DNA of 64,000 bases from Streptomyces physcomitrii (GTDB lineage: Bacteria; Actinomycetota; Actinomycetes; Streptomycetales; Streptomycetaceae). Each line of letters starts with the position of its first letter. Within the stretch, counting starts at the first letter, position 1. The position numbers and the translations under genes are program-made. This document shows positions 1 through 11,000 of this stretch, piece by piece. The stretch spans positions 1 to 64,000 of the forward strand of contig NZ_JAAWWP010000026.1 of NCBI RefSeq assembly GCF_012273655.1. Direction: 5' to 3'. The notes beneath the pieces are model-generated. The model saw only the letters and a list, made by a program, of their open reading frames with translations. It had not been told where the DNA came from and did no database searches.

Positions 1-1
1 G

Positions 2-3000
2 GCCTCTGAGGAGGAGGTGCTGCCGCTGCTTGAGGGCCGTCCACAGGTGGGCATCGCGGCGGTCAACGGCCCGCGTGCGGTTGTCCTTTCGGGTGCCGAG
101 GCCGAAGTCGAAGCTCTGGCAGCGCAGGTGAAGGAGCAGGGCCACCGGACCAGCCGGTTGAAGGTCAGCCATGCCTTCCATTCGCCCTTGATGGACCCGA
201 TGCTTGAGGAGTTCCGCACCCTCGCCGAGGGCCTGACGTACGCCTCGCCGCGACTCGCGGTGGTCTCCACCCTGACCGGTGGTCCCGCCGACGCGGATGA
301 GTGGACTGACCCGGCGTACTGGGTGCGCCATGTGCGCGAGGCCGTGCGCTTCGGCGACGGGGTGAAGGCGCTGGCCGCCGCCGGAGTGACCCGGTACCTG
401 GAGATCGGGCCGGACGCCACTCTCACCGCACTCGCCGCCGACTCCCTTGCCGAGACGGCCGATTCGGTGCTCGTCCCCGCCCAGCGCAAGGACCGCCCCG
501 AGGCCGAGGGAGTGCTCGGGGCGCTCGCCGCGCTGCACACCACGGGCACGGCCGTCGACTGGGACGTGCTGCTCCCCGGCGACCACCCGCTCGTCGCCCT
601 GCCCACCTACGCCTTCCAGCGCACCCGCTACTGGCTGGAGCCCGAGCCGGCCCGGAGCGCGGGCCGCGGCGGCGGGCACCCGCTGCTCCCGGTCAGCACC
701 TCGCTCGCCGAATCCGGCGCCGTGGTGGCCTCCGGGCAGCTGTCCCGCCGTACGCACGCCTGGCTCGCCGAACTGTCCACGGGCGGTGCCGGAGCACTGC
801 CGGTGGCCGTCGTCACCGAACTCGCCCTGCACACGGGCCGATCGCTCGGGGCGCACCACCTCACCGAGCTGCGGGTCGACGCGGTCTCGCTCCCCGCCGA
901 GGGCGAGGTCGAGATCCAGACCGTCACCGAGGCCGCGGAGACCGAGGGCCGGTGGCGCTTCACCCTGCACGCGCGCGTCGCCGCCCCGGAGGGGACGGAG
1001 CCCACGCCCTGGCACCGCTGCGGCCAGGGGCTCCTCTCCGCCCGCCCCGAGGACGCCGCCGGCCCGGACGAGGAGCCCGAGGCCGGAACCTGGCCGCCGC
1101 CCGGAGCCGTTCCCCTGCCGGCCGAGGAACTGTGCGCCGCCCTCGACGGCCCGGCCGAGGCCCCCCTCACCCGCGCCGCGCTCACCGCTGCCTGGCGGCT
1201 CGGCGACGAGGTGCTGGCCGAGGTCTCCGTACCGGAGGAACGCCTCCCCGAGGTGGACCGGCACGCCCTGCACCCCGCCCTCCTGGACGGCGCCCTGCTG
1301 GCCCTCACCGCCCTCGGCGAGCCGGTCGCCCGGCGCGCCGAGTGGTCCGGCCTCGGCCTGCACGCGAGCGCCGCCCGCGACGTACGGGTCCGGTGGAGCC
1401 CCCGCCCCGGAGCCGGGGCGCGGCTGCGGCTCACCGACACCGAGGGGGCGCCGGTGCTCACGGCGAGCGCCGTGGCCGTACCGCCCGCCGAGCCCGTGGT
1501 CCTGCCCGGAGCCGCCCCGGAACGCGGCGGCGAACTGTACGCGCTGACCTGGTCGGCGGCCGGACCGGCCACCCTCCCGGCACCCGACTCCGTGGCGCTC
1601 GCGGCCGACCGCGCGGAGCTGCTCACCGCCGGGGAGGCCCCGCACGCCGGACTCGTCGTCCTGCCCTGGCCCGCCCGTGCGGAGGGCGACCCGGCGGCAG
1701 CCGTGCACCGCTCCCTCGCCGAGGCCCTCGAACTCCTCCAGCACTGGCTCACCGACCCGCGGGCCGCGGGCTCCCGCCTGCTCCTGCTGACCCGGGGCGC
1801 CGTCGCCGCCACCGCGCAGGAGGACATCACCGACCTCCCGGCCGCCGCGGTACGGGGCCTGGTCAAATCCGCCCAGGCCGAGAACCCGGGCCGCTTCCTC
1901 CTGCTCGACAGCGACCGGGACCTCACCGAGGCCGAACTCGCCAGTGCCGCGCGATACGCGCACGAGGACCTGCTCCAGCGCGAGGGTGCCCTCCTCGCCC
2001 CCGCCCTGGCCCCGGCCGGGGAAGTCCCCGAGGAATCGCAGGTCTCCTTCGACCCGGAGCGGACCGTTCTGGTCACCGGCGGAACCGGCACCGTGGGCGC
2101 GGCCACCGTCCGCCACCTCGTCCACCGGCACGGCGTACGCCACCTGCTGCTGCTCACCCGGCGCGGCCCCGCGGCCCCCGAAGCGGCCGAACTGCTCGCC
2201 GAACTCGCCGGATCCGGCGCCGAACTCAGCGTCCTCGCCTGCGACGCCGCGGACCGCGGGGCCGTCGAGGCCGCCCTCGGCACCCTCCCGGCGGCCCACC
2301 CGCTGGGCGCCGTGGTCCACGCCGCCGGGATCCTCGACGACGGTGTCCTCACCTCCCTCACCCCGGCCCGCCTGGACGCCGTACTGCGCCCCAAGGCCGA
2401 CGCGGCCCTCGTCCTGCGCGAGCTGACCCGGGACCTGGACCTGACCGCCTTCGTCCTCTACTCCTCGGCCGCCGCCACCTTCGGCGGCCCGGGTCAGGGC
2501 AACTACGGTGCCGCCAACGCCTTCCTCGACGCCTACGCCGCCCGGCTGCGGTCCGAGGGACTCCCCGCGCTCAGCATCGCCTGGGGCCTGTGGGAGCAGG
2601 AGAGCGGGATGACCCGCAGCCAGGAGCCGGCCGTACGCGGCCGGGCCGCACGGGGCGGCATCGGCGCCCTGCCCACGGACGAGGCCCTCGACCTCTTCGA
2701 CCGGGCGCTGCACCACACCGGGGGCACTCCGCTCCCGCTGCGCCTGGACCGGGCCGCGCTCGCCCGCGAGCCCGAGGGGATCCACCCGCTCCTGCTGCCC
2801 TTCGCGCCCCGCGGCGCCCTGCCCAAGGCCGCCGCCCGCCCCGGGAGCACGCCGACCGCCGCCTCCGCGCGGCGTTCCCTGAGCCCCGCCGAGCTGACCG
2901 ACCTGGTGCGCACCACGCTCGCCGCGGTGCTCGGCCACGGCTCCGGCACCGCGATCGCCCTGGACGGCCCCTTCAGCGAACTGGGCCTCGACTCGCTCAC

Positions 3001-6000
3001 CTCGCTCGAACTGCGCAACGCGCTGAGCGCCGCCACCGGCCTCGACCTGCCCGCGAGCCTGGTCTTCGACTACCCGACCCCGGCCGCCGTCGCCGCCCAC
3101 CTCGCCGCACTCCTCTCGCCGGGGTCCACCGGGAGCGCCGCCGCCCCGGGCACGCCTGCCGCCTCGGGCGTCACCCTCGGCGAGGAGCCGCTCGCCATCA
3201 TCGGCATGGCCTGCCGCTTCCCCGGCGGCGTCGAGAGCCCCGAGGACCTGTGGGACCTGCTCGTCTCGGAGCGCGACGCCGTCGGCGACTTCCCGGGCGA
3301 CCGGGGCTGGAACGTCCCGGTCCACCAGGGCGCGGGCCCCGCCGCCCCCGGCACCACCCTCACGCGGCGCGGTGCCTTCCTGCGCGACGTCGGCGGTTTC
3401 GACGCGGAGTTCTTCGGCGTCTCCCCGCGCGAGGCCCTGGCGATGGACCCGCAGCAGCGGCTGCTCCTGGAGACCTCCTGGGAGGCGCTCGAACGCTCGG
3501 GCCTCGACCCCCGTTCGCTCAGGGGAAGCCGTACGGGCGTCTTCGCGGGAACCAACGGCCAGGACTACCCCCAGGTCCTCGCCGCCTCCGACGAGGACAC
3601 CGACGGCTACCTCGGAACCGGCAACGCGGCCAGCGTCTTCTCCGGCCGCATCGCCTACTCGCTCGGCCTCGAAGGCCCGGCGGTCACCGTCGACACGGCC
3701 TGCTCCTCCTCCCTCGTCGCCCTGCACTGGGCGGCCCGTTCCCTGCTCGCTGATGAGTGCACCACGGCCCTCGTCGCCGGAGCCACCGTGATGTCCAGCC
3801 CCGCCGCCTTCGTGGAGTTCTCGCGTCAGGGGGGTCTGGCGGTGGATGGCTGGTGCAAGGCGTTTGGTGAGGGTGCGGATGGTACGGGGTGGGGTGAAGG
3901 CGTCGGTGTTGTGGTGGTGGAGCGCTTGTCGGTGGCGCGTGCGAAGGGGCATCGGGTTCTGGCGGTAGTGCGTGGATCCGCTGTGAACCAGGACGGTGCG
4001 TCGAATGGTTTGACGGCGCCGAATGGTCCTTCGCAGCAGCGGGTGATCCGTGCGGCTCTGGCGGATGCGGGTGTGTCTGCCGGTGGGGTGGACGCGGTGG
4101 AGGCGCATGGCACGGGGACGGCGTTGGGTGATCCGATCGAGGCGCAGGCGCTGTTGGCGGCGTACGGTCAGGATCGGCCGGTGGAGAGTCCGTTGTTGCT
4201 GGGTTCGGTGAAGTCGAATCTTGGTCATACGCAGGCTGCTGCGGGTGTGGCGGGTGTGATCAAGATGGTTGAGGCGTTGGGGCGTGGGGTGTTGCCCGCC
4301 TCGCTGCATGTGGGAGCACCGTCGTCGCGGGTGGATTGGTCTGCGGGTGCGGTGCGGGTGTTGCAGGAGTCGAGTGACTGGCCCGAGGTGGAGGGGCGTC
4401 CGCGTAGGGCGGGTGTGTCGTCGTTCGGGTTGAGCGGGACCAACGCGCACGTGATTTTGGAGCAGGCGCCTGAGGATCTGTCCGGTGAGGGTGAACTCCC
4501 GCCGGATGAAGGGTCGTTGGGGCAGACCGGCACCGACACCGACGCGGGCACTGATGTCGCTGGTGTTCCGATGGCGTGGGTGGTGTCCGGTCGTAGTCGT
4601 GGTGCGCTTGCTGCTCAGGCTGAGCGTCTGGCTGCCTGGGTCGAGGGCCGGCCCGGTGTGGATGTGCGGGCTGTGGGGCGTGCGTTGGCGTTGACGCGTT
4701 CGGCGTTCGAGGACCGTGCCGTGGTCCGTGGCTTCGATCGGGAGGAACTGCTCGCTGGTTTGCGGGCGTTGGCGCGGGGCGAGGCCTCGCCGCGGGTCAC
4801 GGTCGGCGTGGTGGGTGAGGGCAGGACCGCGTTCCTCTTCGCGGGCCAGGGTGCCCAACGCCCGGGCATGGGACGCGAGTTGTACGAGGCATTCCCTGCC
4901 TTCGCGGAGGCGTTCGACGCGATCTGCGCACAGCTCGGCGGAGAGCTGCGAGATGTCGTCTTCGGTGAGGACGCCGACAGGCTGAACGAGACGGGCTGGA
5001 CGCAGCCTGCCCTGTTCGCGTTCGAGGTGGCCCTGTTCCGCCTGCTCGAATCGTTCGGTGTACGGCCGGACTTCGTTGCCGGTCACTCGGTCGGGGAGAT
5101 TGCCGCCGCGCATATCGCGGGCGTGTTCTCGCTGGAGGATGCCTGCACTCTGGTGTCGGCGCGTGGCCGTCTGATGCAGCAACTGCCCCCGGGTGGTGCC
5201 ATGTGGGCGGTGGAAGCCTCGGAAGCCGAGGTCCTGCCCCTGCTCGATGACCGCCCCGAGGTCGGTATCGCGGCGGTCAACGGCCCCCGTGCCGTGGTCC
5301 TTTCCGGTGCCGAGGCCGAAGTAGCAGCCCTCGCTACCCAGTTGAAGGAGCAGGGCCACCGCACGAACCGCCTGAAGGTCAGCCACGCCTTCCACTCGCC
5401 GTTGATGGACCCGATGCTGGAGGAGTTCCGCACCCTCACCGAAAGCCTGACCTACGAGACCCCCCAACTCCCCGTCGTCTCCACCCTGACCGGCGCCACA
5501 GCACAGGCAGACGAGTGGACGAACCCCGCCTACTGGGTCCGTCACGTCCGCGAAGCCGTCCGTTTCGGCGACGGCATCGAGGCCCTGGCCGAGGCCGGGG
5601 TGACCCGGTTCCTGGAGATCGGCCCCGACAGCACCCTCACCGCCCTCGCCGCCACCAACCTGCCGGAGGAAGGGAGTTGGCTCCTCGCCCCCGCCCAGCG
5701 CAAGGACCTCGGTGAGGTGGAGAGCCTGCTCGGGTCGGTTTCCGAGGTGTATGTCCGGGGAGTCGACGTGGACTGGACGGCTCTGCTGGGCCGGCCCGCC
5801 GCGGCAGGGCTGCCCGTACTGCCGACGTACGCCTTCCAGCGGGAGCGCTTCTGGCCGAAGGCCGCGCGGGTCTCCCCGGCGCTGGACACCCGGGACTCGC
5901 CCTTCTGGGAGCTGGTCGAAAGGGAGGCCGCGCAGGATCTCGCGCAGGTCCTCGGCCTGGACGAGGGGCTGGTCAAGGAGGTCGTTCCGGCGCTGTCCGC

Positions 6001-7951
6001 CTGGCACCGGGACCGGTCGGCACGGGCGGAGGCCGATGCCTGGCGCCACCGGATCGCCTGGGAGCCCGTGCGGCTTCCGGCCGGACGCTTCGAGGGGCGC
6101 TGGCTGCTGCTGCACACCGAGCACGGCAGCGCCCTGGCGCATGCCCTCGCCGACGCCGTTCCGGAGGTGACGCCGCTCGCGATGGGCGCCGACACGGACC
6201 GCGCCGGTCTGGCCGAGGCACTCGCACGGGCTACCGGGGACGGGCAGCCGACCGGTGTCCTGGTGCTCCCGGACACCGTGGCCGGAGCGCTGCGGCTGGT
6301 GCAGGCGCTGGGCGACGCACAGGTGACCGCCCCGTCCTGGTGGCTCACCCGGAACGCCGTCGCCGCGGGCGTGCCCGCGCCAGAGGGGCCCGATCCCGAG
6401 CAGGCGGCGATCTGGGGTCTGGGCCGGGTGGCCGCCCTGGAGCACCCCGAACGCTGGGGAGGCCTGGTCGAGCTGCCCGCCACGTTCGACGCGGGGCTTC
6501 TGCGGGGCCTGGCCGCCGCCGTCACCTCGGGAACCGAGGACCAACTCGCCCTGCGCGGCGCCGAGATACTCGCCCGGCGCCTGGAGGCCGCACCGCTGCC
6601 GGAGGCCACCGGACCCGCCTGGGTCGCCCCGGGGCGCGTACTGGTCACGGGCGGCACCGGTGCCCTCGGTGCCCACGTCGCCCGCTGGCTGGCCGAGCGC
6701 GGCACGCAGCACCTCGTACTGACCGGACGACGTGGGCCCGAGGCCCCCGGCGCCGCCGAACTCCGCGCGGAACTCGCCCACTTGGGGGCGGCGGAGGTGA
6801 GCATCGAGGCCTGTGACGTGGCCGATCGCGCGCAGCTGACCGCCCTGCTCGACGCCCACCCCGTCGACGCGGTCTTCCACGCGGCGGGACTGCCCGACGC
6901 CACCCGCCTGGACGACGCCGACGAGGCCCACCTCACCGAGGTGTGGCGGGCGAAGGCGGAGGGCGCGGTGTTGCTGGACGAGTTGTCGCGGGGGCGGGAC
7001 TGGGACGCCTTCGTGGTGTTCTCGTCGATCGCGGGTGTGTGGGGGAGCGGGGGCCAAGCGGCGTATGCCGCGGCGAATGCGTGCGCGGAGGGTGTGGTCG
7101 AGCGGCGTCGTGCCGGCGGTCTGGCGGGGACCTCGGTGGCATGGGGGCCCTGGGCCGGCGGGGGCATGGTCTCGGCTGAGGGCGCGGGGGAGTTGGAGCG
7201 TCACGGCTTGCGGTTGATGGATCCGGGGCGTGCTCTGGCGGGTCTGGAGCGTGCCTTGGGTGCGGGTGAAGGTGTGGTGGTGGTCGCGGATGTGGACTGG
7301 GAGCGGTTCGTGCCGGCGTTCACCAGCCGCCGTCCCAGCCCCCTGCTGACCGGGCTCGCACCGGCCGCCGAGGACACCGGCGCCCCGGAGGCCTCCGCGC
7401 AGGATGCGGCGGCCCGGCTCCTGGCCCGGCTCGCGGGCAAGCCCGAGTCCGAACGGCGGCGCGCCCTGCGCGAGTTGGTACGGGAACTCGCCGCCCGCGT
7501 ACTGCACCGTTCGAGCGACCGGCCGGTGGACAACGACCGCTCCTTCCAGGAAGTCGGTTTCGACTCCCTCACCGCGGTCGAACTGCGCAACCTGCTCAAC
7601 GCCGAGACCGGCCTGCGGCTGCCCTCCACACTCGTCTTCGACCATCCGACGCCCCGGCACCTGGCCGAGCTGCTGCACACGGAGCTGTTCCCGGAGCCCG
7701 AGGCCGCCCACGAGGAGCAGTTGCGGCAGAAGCTCGACCGCATCCCCTTCGCCCGGTGGAAGGACAGCGGGCTGCTCGCCGCCGTGCTCTCCCTGGCCGA
7801 GGAGGGCGAGCCGGGCAGGAGCGGTCAGGCCGCCACCGCCCAGGGCGCGCCCGGCCCGAGGCAGGACTCCGCGCCCGAGGACGACGAGGCCATCCACGCC
7901 ATGGAGATCGACGACCTCGTCGAACTCGCCATGGGCGACGGCGCGCCCTGA
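2..7951 (+). CDS. Modular type I polyketide synthase, 5' end outside window (AT-DH*-KR-ACP / KS-AT-KR-ACP)
   Basis: Multidomain PKS that extends a polyketide by two malonate units. The reading frame is open at base 2 inside an AT, so the N-terminus is missing. Order seen: AT remnant (to ~640, malonyl motif HAFH); DH-like region (~673-1550) whose HxxxGxxxxP motif reads LSTGGAGALP, with the catalytic His replaced by Leu, and with no YGP motif; KR (~2050-2620) with LDD motif and Ser/Tyr/Asn, B-type; ACP (~2890-3120, LGLDSL); KS (~3187-4470, VDTACSSS, EAHGTGT, NLGHTQ); AT (~4825-5690, GHSVGE, HAFH); KR (~6640-7190) lacking LDD and having the A-type Trp (GVWGSGG); ACP (~7490-7690, VGFDSLT); acidic C-terminal docking tail. 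There is no TE. The KS has DGWCK where its sister KSs have DGRCK. The next PKS gene follows after 104 bp. Domain roles are secure; KR stereochemistry is inferred from motifs. Confidence 0.95.
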   Translation, partial: ASEEEVLPLLEGRPQVGIAAVNGPRAVVLSGAEAEVEALAAQVKEQGHRTSRLKVSHAFHSPLMDPMLEEFRTLAEGLTYASPRLAVVSTLTGGPADADEWTDPAYWVRHVREAVRFGDGVKALAAAGVTRYLEIGPDATLTALAADSLAETADSVLVPAQRKDRPEAEGVLGALAALHTTGTAVDWDVLLPGDHPLVALPTYAFQRTRYWLEPEPARSAGRGGGHPLLPVSTSLAESGAVVASGQLSRRTHAWLAELSTGGAGALPVAVVTELALHTGRSLGAHHLTELRVDAVSLPAEGEVEIQTVTEAAETEGRWRFTLHARVAAPEGTEPTPWHRCGQGLLSARPEDAAGPDEEPEAGTWPPPGAVPLPAEELCAALDGPAEAPLTRAALTAAWRLGDEVLAEVSVPEERLPEVDRHALHPALLDGALLALTALGEPVARRAEWSGLGLHASAARDVRVRWSPRPGAGARLRLTDTEGAPVLTASAVAVPPAEPVVLPGAAPERGGELYALTWSAAGPATLPAPDSVALAADRAELLTAGEAPHAGLVVLPWPARAEGDPAAAVHRSLAEALELLQHWLTDPRAAGSRLLLLTRGAVAATAQEDITDLPAAAVRGLVKSAQAENPGRFLLLDSDRDLTEAELASAARYAHEDLLQREGALLAPALAPAGEVPEESQVSFDPERTVLVTGGTGTVGAATVRHLVHRHGVRHLLLLTRRGPAAPEAAELLAELAGSGAELSVLACDAADRGAVEAALGTLPAAHPLGAVVHAAGILDDGVLTSLTPARLDAVLRPKADAALVLRELTRDLDLTAFVLYSSAAATFGGPGQGNYGAANAFLDAYAARLRSEGLPALSIAWGLWEQESGMTRSQEPAVRGRAARGGIGALPTDEALDLFDRALHHTGGTPLPLRLDRAALAREPEGIHPLLLPFAPRGALPKAAARPGSTPTAASARRSLSPAELTDLVRTTLAAVLGHGSGTAIALDGPFSELGLDSLTSLELRNALSAATGLDLPASLVFDYPTPAAVAAHLAALLSPGSTGSAAAPGTPAASGVTLGEEPLAIIGMACRFPGGVESPEDLWDLLVSERDAVGDFPGDRGWNVPVHQGAGPAAPGTTLTRRGAFLRDVGGFDAEFFGVSPREALAMDPQQRLLLETSWEALERSGLDPRSLRGSRTGVFAGTNGQDYPQVLAASDEDTDGYLGTGNAASVFSGRIAYSLGLEGPAVTVDTACSSSLVALHWAARSLLADECTTALVAGATVMSSPAAFVEFSRQGGLAVDGWCKAFGEGADGTGWGEGVGVVVVERLSVARAKGHRVLAVVRGSAVNQDGASNGLTAPNGPSQQRVIRAALADAGVSAGGVDAVEAHGTGTALGDPIEAQALLAAYGQDRPVESPLLLGSVKSNLGHTQAAAGVAGVIKMVEALGRGVLPASLHVGAPSSRVDWSAGAVRVLQESSDWPEVEGRPRRAGVSSFGLSGTNAHVILEQAPEDLSGEGELPPDEGSLGQTGTDTDAGTDVAGVPMAWVVSGRSRGALAAQAERLAAWVEGRPGVDVRAVGRALALTRSAFEDRAVVRGFDREELLAGLRALARGEASPRVTVGVVGEGRTAFLFAGQGAQRPGMGRELYEAFPAFAEAFDAICAQLGGELRDVVFGEDADRLNETGWTQPALFAFEVALFRLLESFGVRPDFVAGHSVGEIAAAHIAGVFSLEDACTLVSARGRLMQQLPPGGAMWAVEASEAEVLPLLDDRPEVGIAAVNGPRAVVLSGAEAEVAALATQLKEQGHRTNRLKVSHAFHSPLMDPMLEEFRTLTESLTYETPQLPVVSTLTGATAQADEWTNPAYWVRHVREAVRFGDGIEALAEAGVTRFLEIGPDSTLTALAATNLPEEGSWLLAPAQRKDLGEVESLLGSVSEVYVRGVDVDWTALLGRPAAAGLPVLPTYAFQRERFWPKAARVSPALDTRDSPFWELVEREAAQDLAQVLGLDEGLVKEVVPALSAWHRDRSARAEADAWRHRIAWEPVRLPAGRFEGRWLLLHTEHGSALAHALADAVPEVTPLAMGADTDRAGLAEALARATGDGQPTGVLVLPDTVAGALRLVQALGDAQVTAPSWWLTRNAVAAGVPAPEGPDPEQAAIWGLGRVAALEHPERWGGLVELPATFDAGLLRGLAAAVTSGTEDQLALRGAEILARRLEAAPLPEATGPAWVAPGRVLVTGGTGALGAHVARWLAERGTQHLVLTGRRGPEAPGAAELRAELAHLGAAEVSIEACDVADRAQLTALLDAHPVDAVFHAAGLPDATRLDDADEAHLTEVWRAKAEGAVLLDELSRGRDWDAFVVFSSIAGVWGSGGQAAYAAANACAEGVVERRRAGGLAGTSVAWGPWAGGGMVSAEGAGELERHGLRLMDPGRALAGLERALGAGEGVVVVADVDWERFVPAFTSRRPSPLLTGLAPAAEDTGAPEASAQDAAARLLARLAGKPESERRRALRELVRELAARVLHRSSDRPVDNDRSFQEVGFDSLTAVELRNLLNAETGLRLPSTLVFDHPTPRHLAELLHTELFPEPEAAHEEQLRQKLDRIPFARWKDSGLLAAVLSLAEEGEPGRSGQAATAQGAPGPRQDSAPEDDEAIHAMEIDDLVELAMGDGAP
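3811..5650 (+). repeat. KS-AT block nearly identical to 13389-15240
   Basis: From the second half of the KS through the AT, the first PKS gene is nearly the same at DNA level as the last module of the second gene. The offset is 9578 bp before and 9590 bp after a 12-bp (four-codon) indel in the KS-AT linker near 4530/14110. The match breaks only in a short AT segment (~4915-4995 versus ~14510-14580). The first part of the block uses many more T-ending codons than the sequence before it. This suggests recent duplication or gene conversion between modules. Confidence 0.75.
6946..7349 (+). repeat. A-type KR block nearly identical to 16593-16996
   Basis: About 400 bp covering the catalytic end of the A-type KR and the post-KR linker aligns without gaps (constant offset 9647) with the A-type KR of the last module. 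Only scattered base differences are visible. The flanking KR sequence is clearly more divergent, which fits a gene-conversion tract. Confidence 0.75.
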
Positions 7952-8055
7952 CCGGCACGACACCCGGCGTGCCCAGCGGTCCCGCCCGGCACCCCCGTAT
8001 CCCTCTTCCGGCATCCCGTCCGCTCGTACGGACCCACCAACCAGTGGAGCTGAGC

Positions 8056-11000
8056 ATGTCCACCTCCGAGGAGCGCGTCGTCTCGGCGCTGCGTACGTCA
8101 CTGCTGGAGAACAAGCGTCTGCGCAGGCGCAACGAGGAACTGGAGCGGGCGGCGACCGAGCCCGTGGCGATCGTCGGAATGGCCTGCCGCTACCCGGGCG
8201 AGGTCGCGGCCCCCGAGGACCTGTGGCGCCTGGTCCTGGACGGTGTGGACGCGATGACGCCGTTCCCGGCCGACCGCGGCTGGGACCTCGCGGACGCGGC
8301 CGTCGGCCAGGGCGGCTTCGTCAGCACCGCCGCCGACTTCGACGCCGGTTTCTTCGGGGTGTCGCCGCGCGAGGCCCTGTCGATGGACCCGCAGCAGCGC
8401 CTCGTCCTGGAGACCTCCTGGGAAGCCCTGGAACGCGGCGGCATCGACCCGGCCTCGGTCCAGGGCAGCCGTACGGGCGTCTTCGTCGGGTGCAGCAACC
8501 AGAACTACGGTGCCGCGGGCGGCGGGCTGCCCGACGGCGCCGACGGCCATCTGCTCACCGGCAACGCGGCCAGCGTCGTCTCGGGACGCGTCTCCTACGT
8601 CCTCGGGTGCGAGGGCCCCGCCGTCACGGTCGACACCGCCTGCTCCTCCTCGCTGGTGGCGCTGCACCTGGCCGTCCAGTCCCTGCGCTCGGGCGAGTGC
8701 GATCTCGCGCTCGCCGGCGGGGTCACGGTCATGGCGACGCCGGAGGTGTTCGCCGAGTTCGACCGGCAGGGGGGACTGGCGGGCGACGGCCGCTGCAAGG
8801 CCTTCGCCGAAGCCGCCGACGGCACGGGCTGGGGCGAGGGAGCGGGCATCCTGCTGGTGGAACGGCTCTCCGACGCGGAGCGCAACGGTCACCGCGTCCT
8901 CGCCGTGGTCCGCGGCTCCGCGGTCAACCAGGACGGCGCCTCCAACGGCCTCACCGCGCCCAACGGCCCCGCCCAGCAGCGGGTGATCCGCGCGGCCCTG
9001 GAGAACGCCGGGCTCCGGCCGCAGGACGTGGACGCGGTCGAGGCGCACGGCACCGGCACCACCCTCGGCGATCCCATCGAGGCGGGGGCCCTGCTGTCCG
9101 CCTACGGGCGCGAACGCGAGGCCGGACGGCCCCTCTGGCTCGGCTCGGTCAAGTCGAACATCGGCCACACCCAGGCCGCCGCGGGCGCCGCCGGTGTGAT
9201 CAAGATGGTGGAGGCCCTGCGCCATGGCGTGCTGCCCGCCACCCTCCATGTCGACGAGGCGACCTCGCACGTCGACTGGAGCTCTGGTCAGGTACGCCTG
9301 CTCACCGAGCAGCAGGACTGGCCCGAGGCGGAGCGCCCCCGCACGGCCGGAGTCTCCGCCTTCGGCGTCAGCGGCACGAACGCCCATGTCCTCCTCCAGC
9401 AGTACGAGCCCGCCCGCACCCCGGAGGAGCCGGAGGCCGCCGACCGGGCCGTGACCGCGCGCGCGGTGCCGCCCCTGGTGACCTGGCCCCTCTCGGGCCG
9501 CACGGAGGAAGCCCTGCGCGACCAGGCCCGCGCCCTGTCCTCCTTCGTGGACCGGCACCCCGGTCTCGACCCCTACCGCCTCGGCCGGGCCCTCGCCACG
9601 ACCCGCACCCACTTCACGCACCGCGCCGTCGTCGTGGCCGAACCCACCGCGGACTTCGCCGGCATTCTTCGGGGACTGGCCGACGGCACGGCCGAGAAGA
9701 CCCCGGAACTCGTCCGCGGCCAGGACCGCGGCGAGGGACGCACCGCTTTCCTGTTCGCGGGTCAGGGTGCTCAACGGCTCGGTATGGGGCGGGAGTTGTA
9801 CGAGGCCTTCCCGGTGTTCGCGGAGGCTTTCGACGCGGTGTGCGCGCTGGTCGGCGAGGGCTTGCGGGATGTCGTCTTCGGTGAGGATGCCGACCGGTTG
9901 AACGAGACCGGGTGGACGCAGCCCGCGTTGTTCGCGTTCGAGGTGGCGTTGTTCCGCCTGGTCGAATCCCTGGGTGTGCGGCCGGAGTTCGTGGCCGGTC
10001 ATTCGGTGGGGGAGATCGCGGCGGCGCATGTGGCGGGTGTGTTCTCGCTGGAGGATGCGTGCGCTTTGGTGTCGGCGCGTGGGCGTCTGATGCAGCAACT
10101 GCCTTCGGGTGGTGCGATGTGGGCGGTGGAGGCTTCCGAGGAGGAGGTCCTGCCGCTGCTTGAGGGCCGTCCGCAGGTGGGCATCGCGGCGATCAACGGC
10201 CCGCGTACGGTGGTGCTTTCGGGTGCCGAGGCCGAAGTCGAAGCCCTGGCAACGCAGTTGAAGGAGCAGGGGCATCGGATCAGCCGGTTGAAGGTGAGCC
10301 ATGCCTTCCATTCGCCGTTGATGGATCCGATGGTGGAAGAGTTCCGAGCGGTTGCCGAGGGCGTGACGTACGGCCCTTCGCAGCTCGCTGCCGTCTCGAC
10401 GCTGACCGGTGCGGTGGCCGACGCGGACGAGTGGGCGGATCCGGCGTACTGGGTGCGTCATGTGCGCGAGGCTGTCCGATTCGGTGAGGGTGTGGAGGCG
10501 CTGGCCGCTGCCGGGGTGACCCGGTTCCTGGAGATCGGACCGGACGGCACCCTCACCGCACTCGCCGCCCACAGCCTCTCCGGGGACGGCGGTCACCTTC
10601 TCCTCTCCACCCAGCGGAAGGAGCGCCCCGAGGCCGCGTCCTTGTTCCGGGCGCTCGCCGGGGTGTACTCCGACGGCGGTGAGCTGGACTGGGCCGCACT
10701 GCTGGGCGACCAGCAGGACACCTCGGACCTCGACCTGCCGACGTACCCTTTCCAGCGTCGGCGCTACTGGCTCTCCCCCGATGAACCCGCCTCGGGAACC
10801 TCGGCGGGACCCGTGCACGCCTCGGCGGTGGTCGACGCTTCCTTCTGGGCGGCGGTCGAGCAGGAGGACCTCGACAACCTCGCCGCGGATCTCCGGATCA
10901 CCCCCGGGACACTGGAGCCGGTGCTCCCCGCGCTCTCCGCGTGGTACCGGCAGCAGCGGGACCGCGTACGGCTCAACTCCCTGTGCTACGAGGTCTCCTG

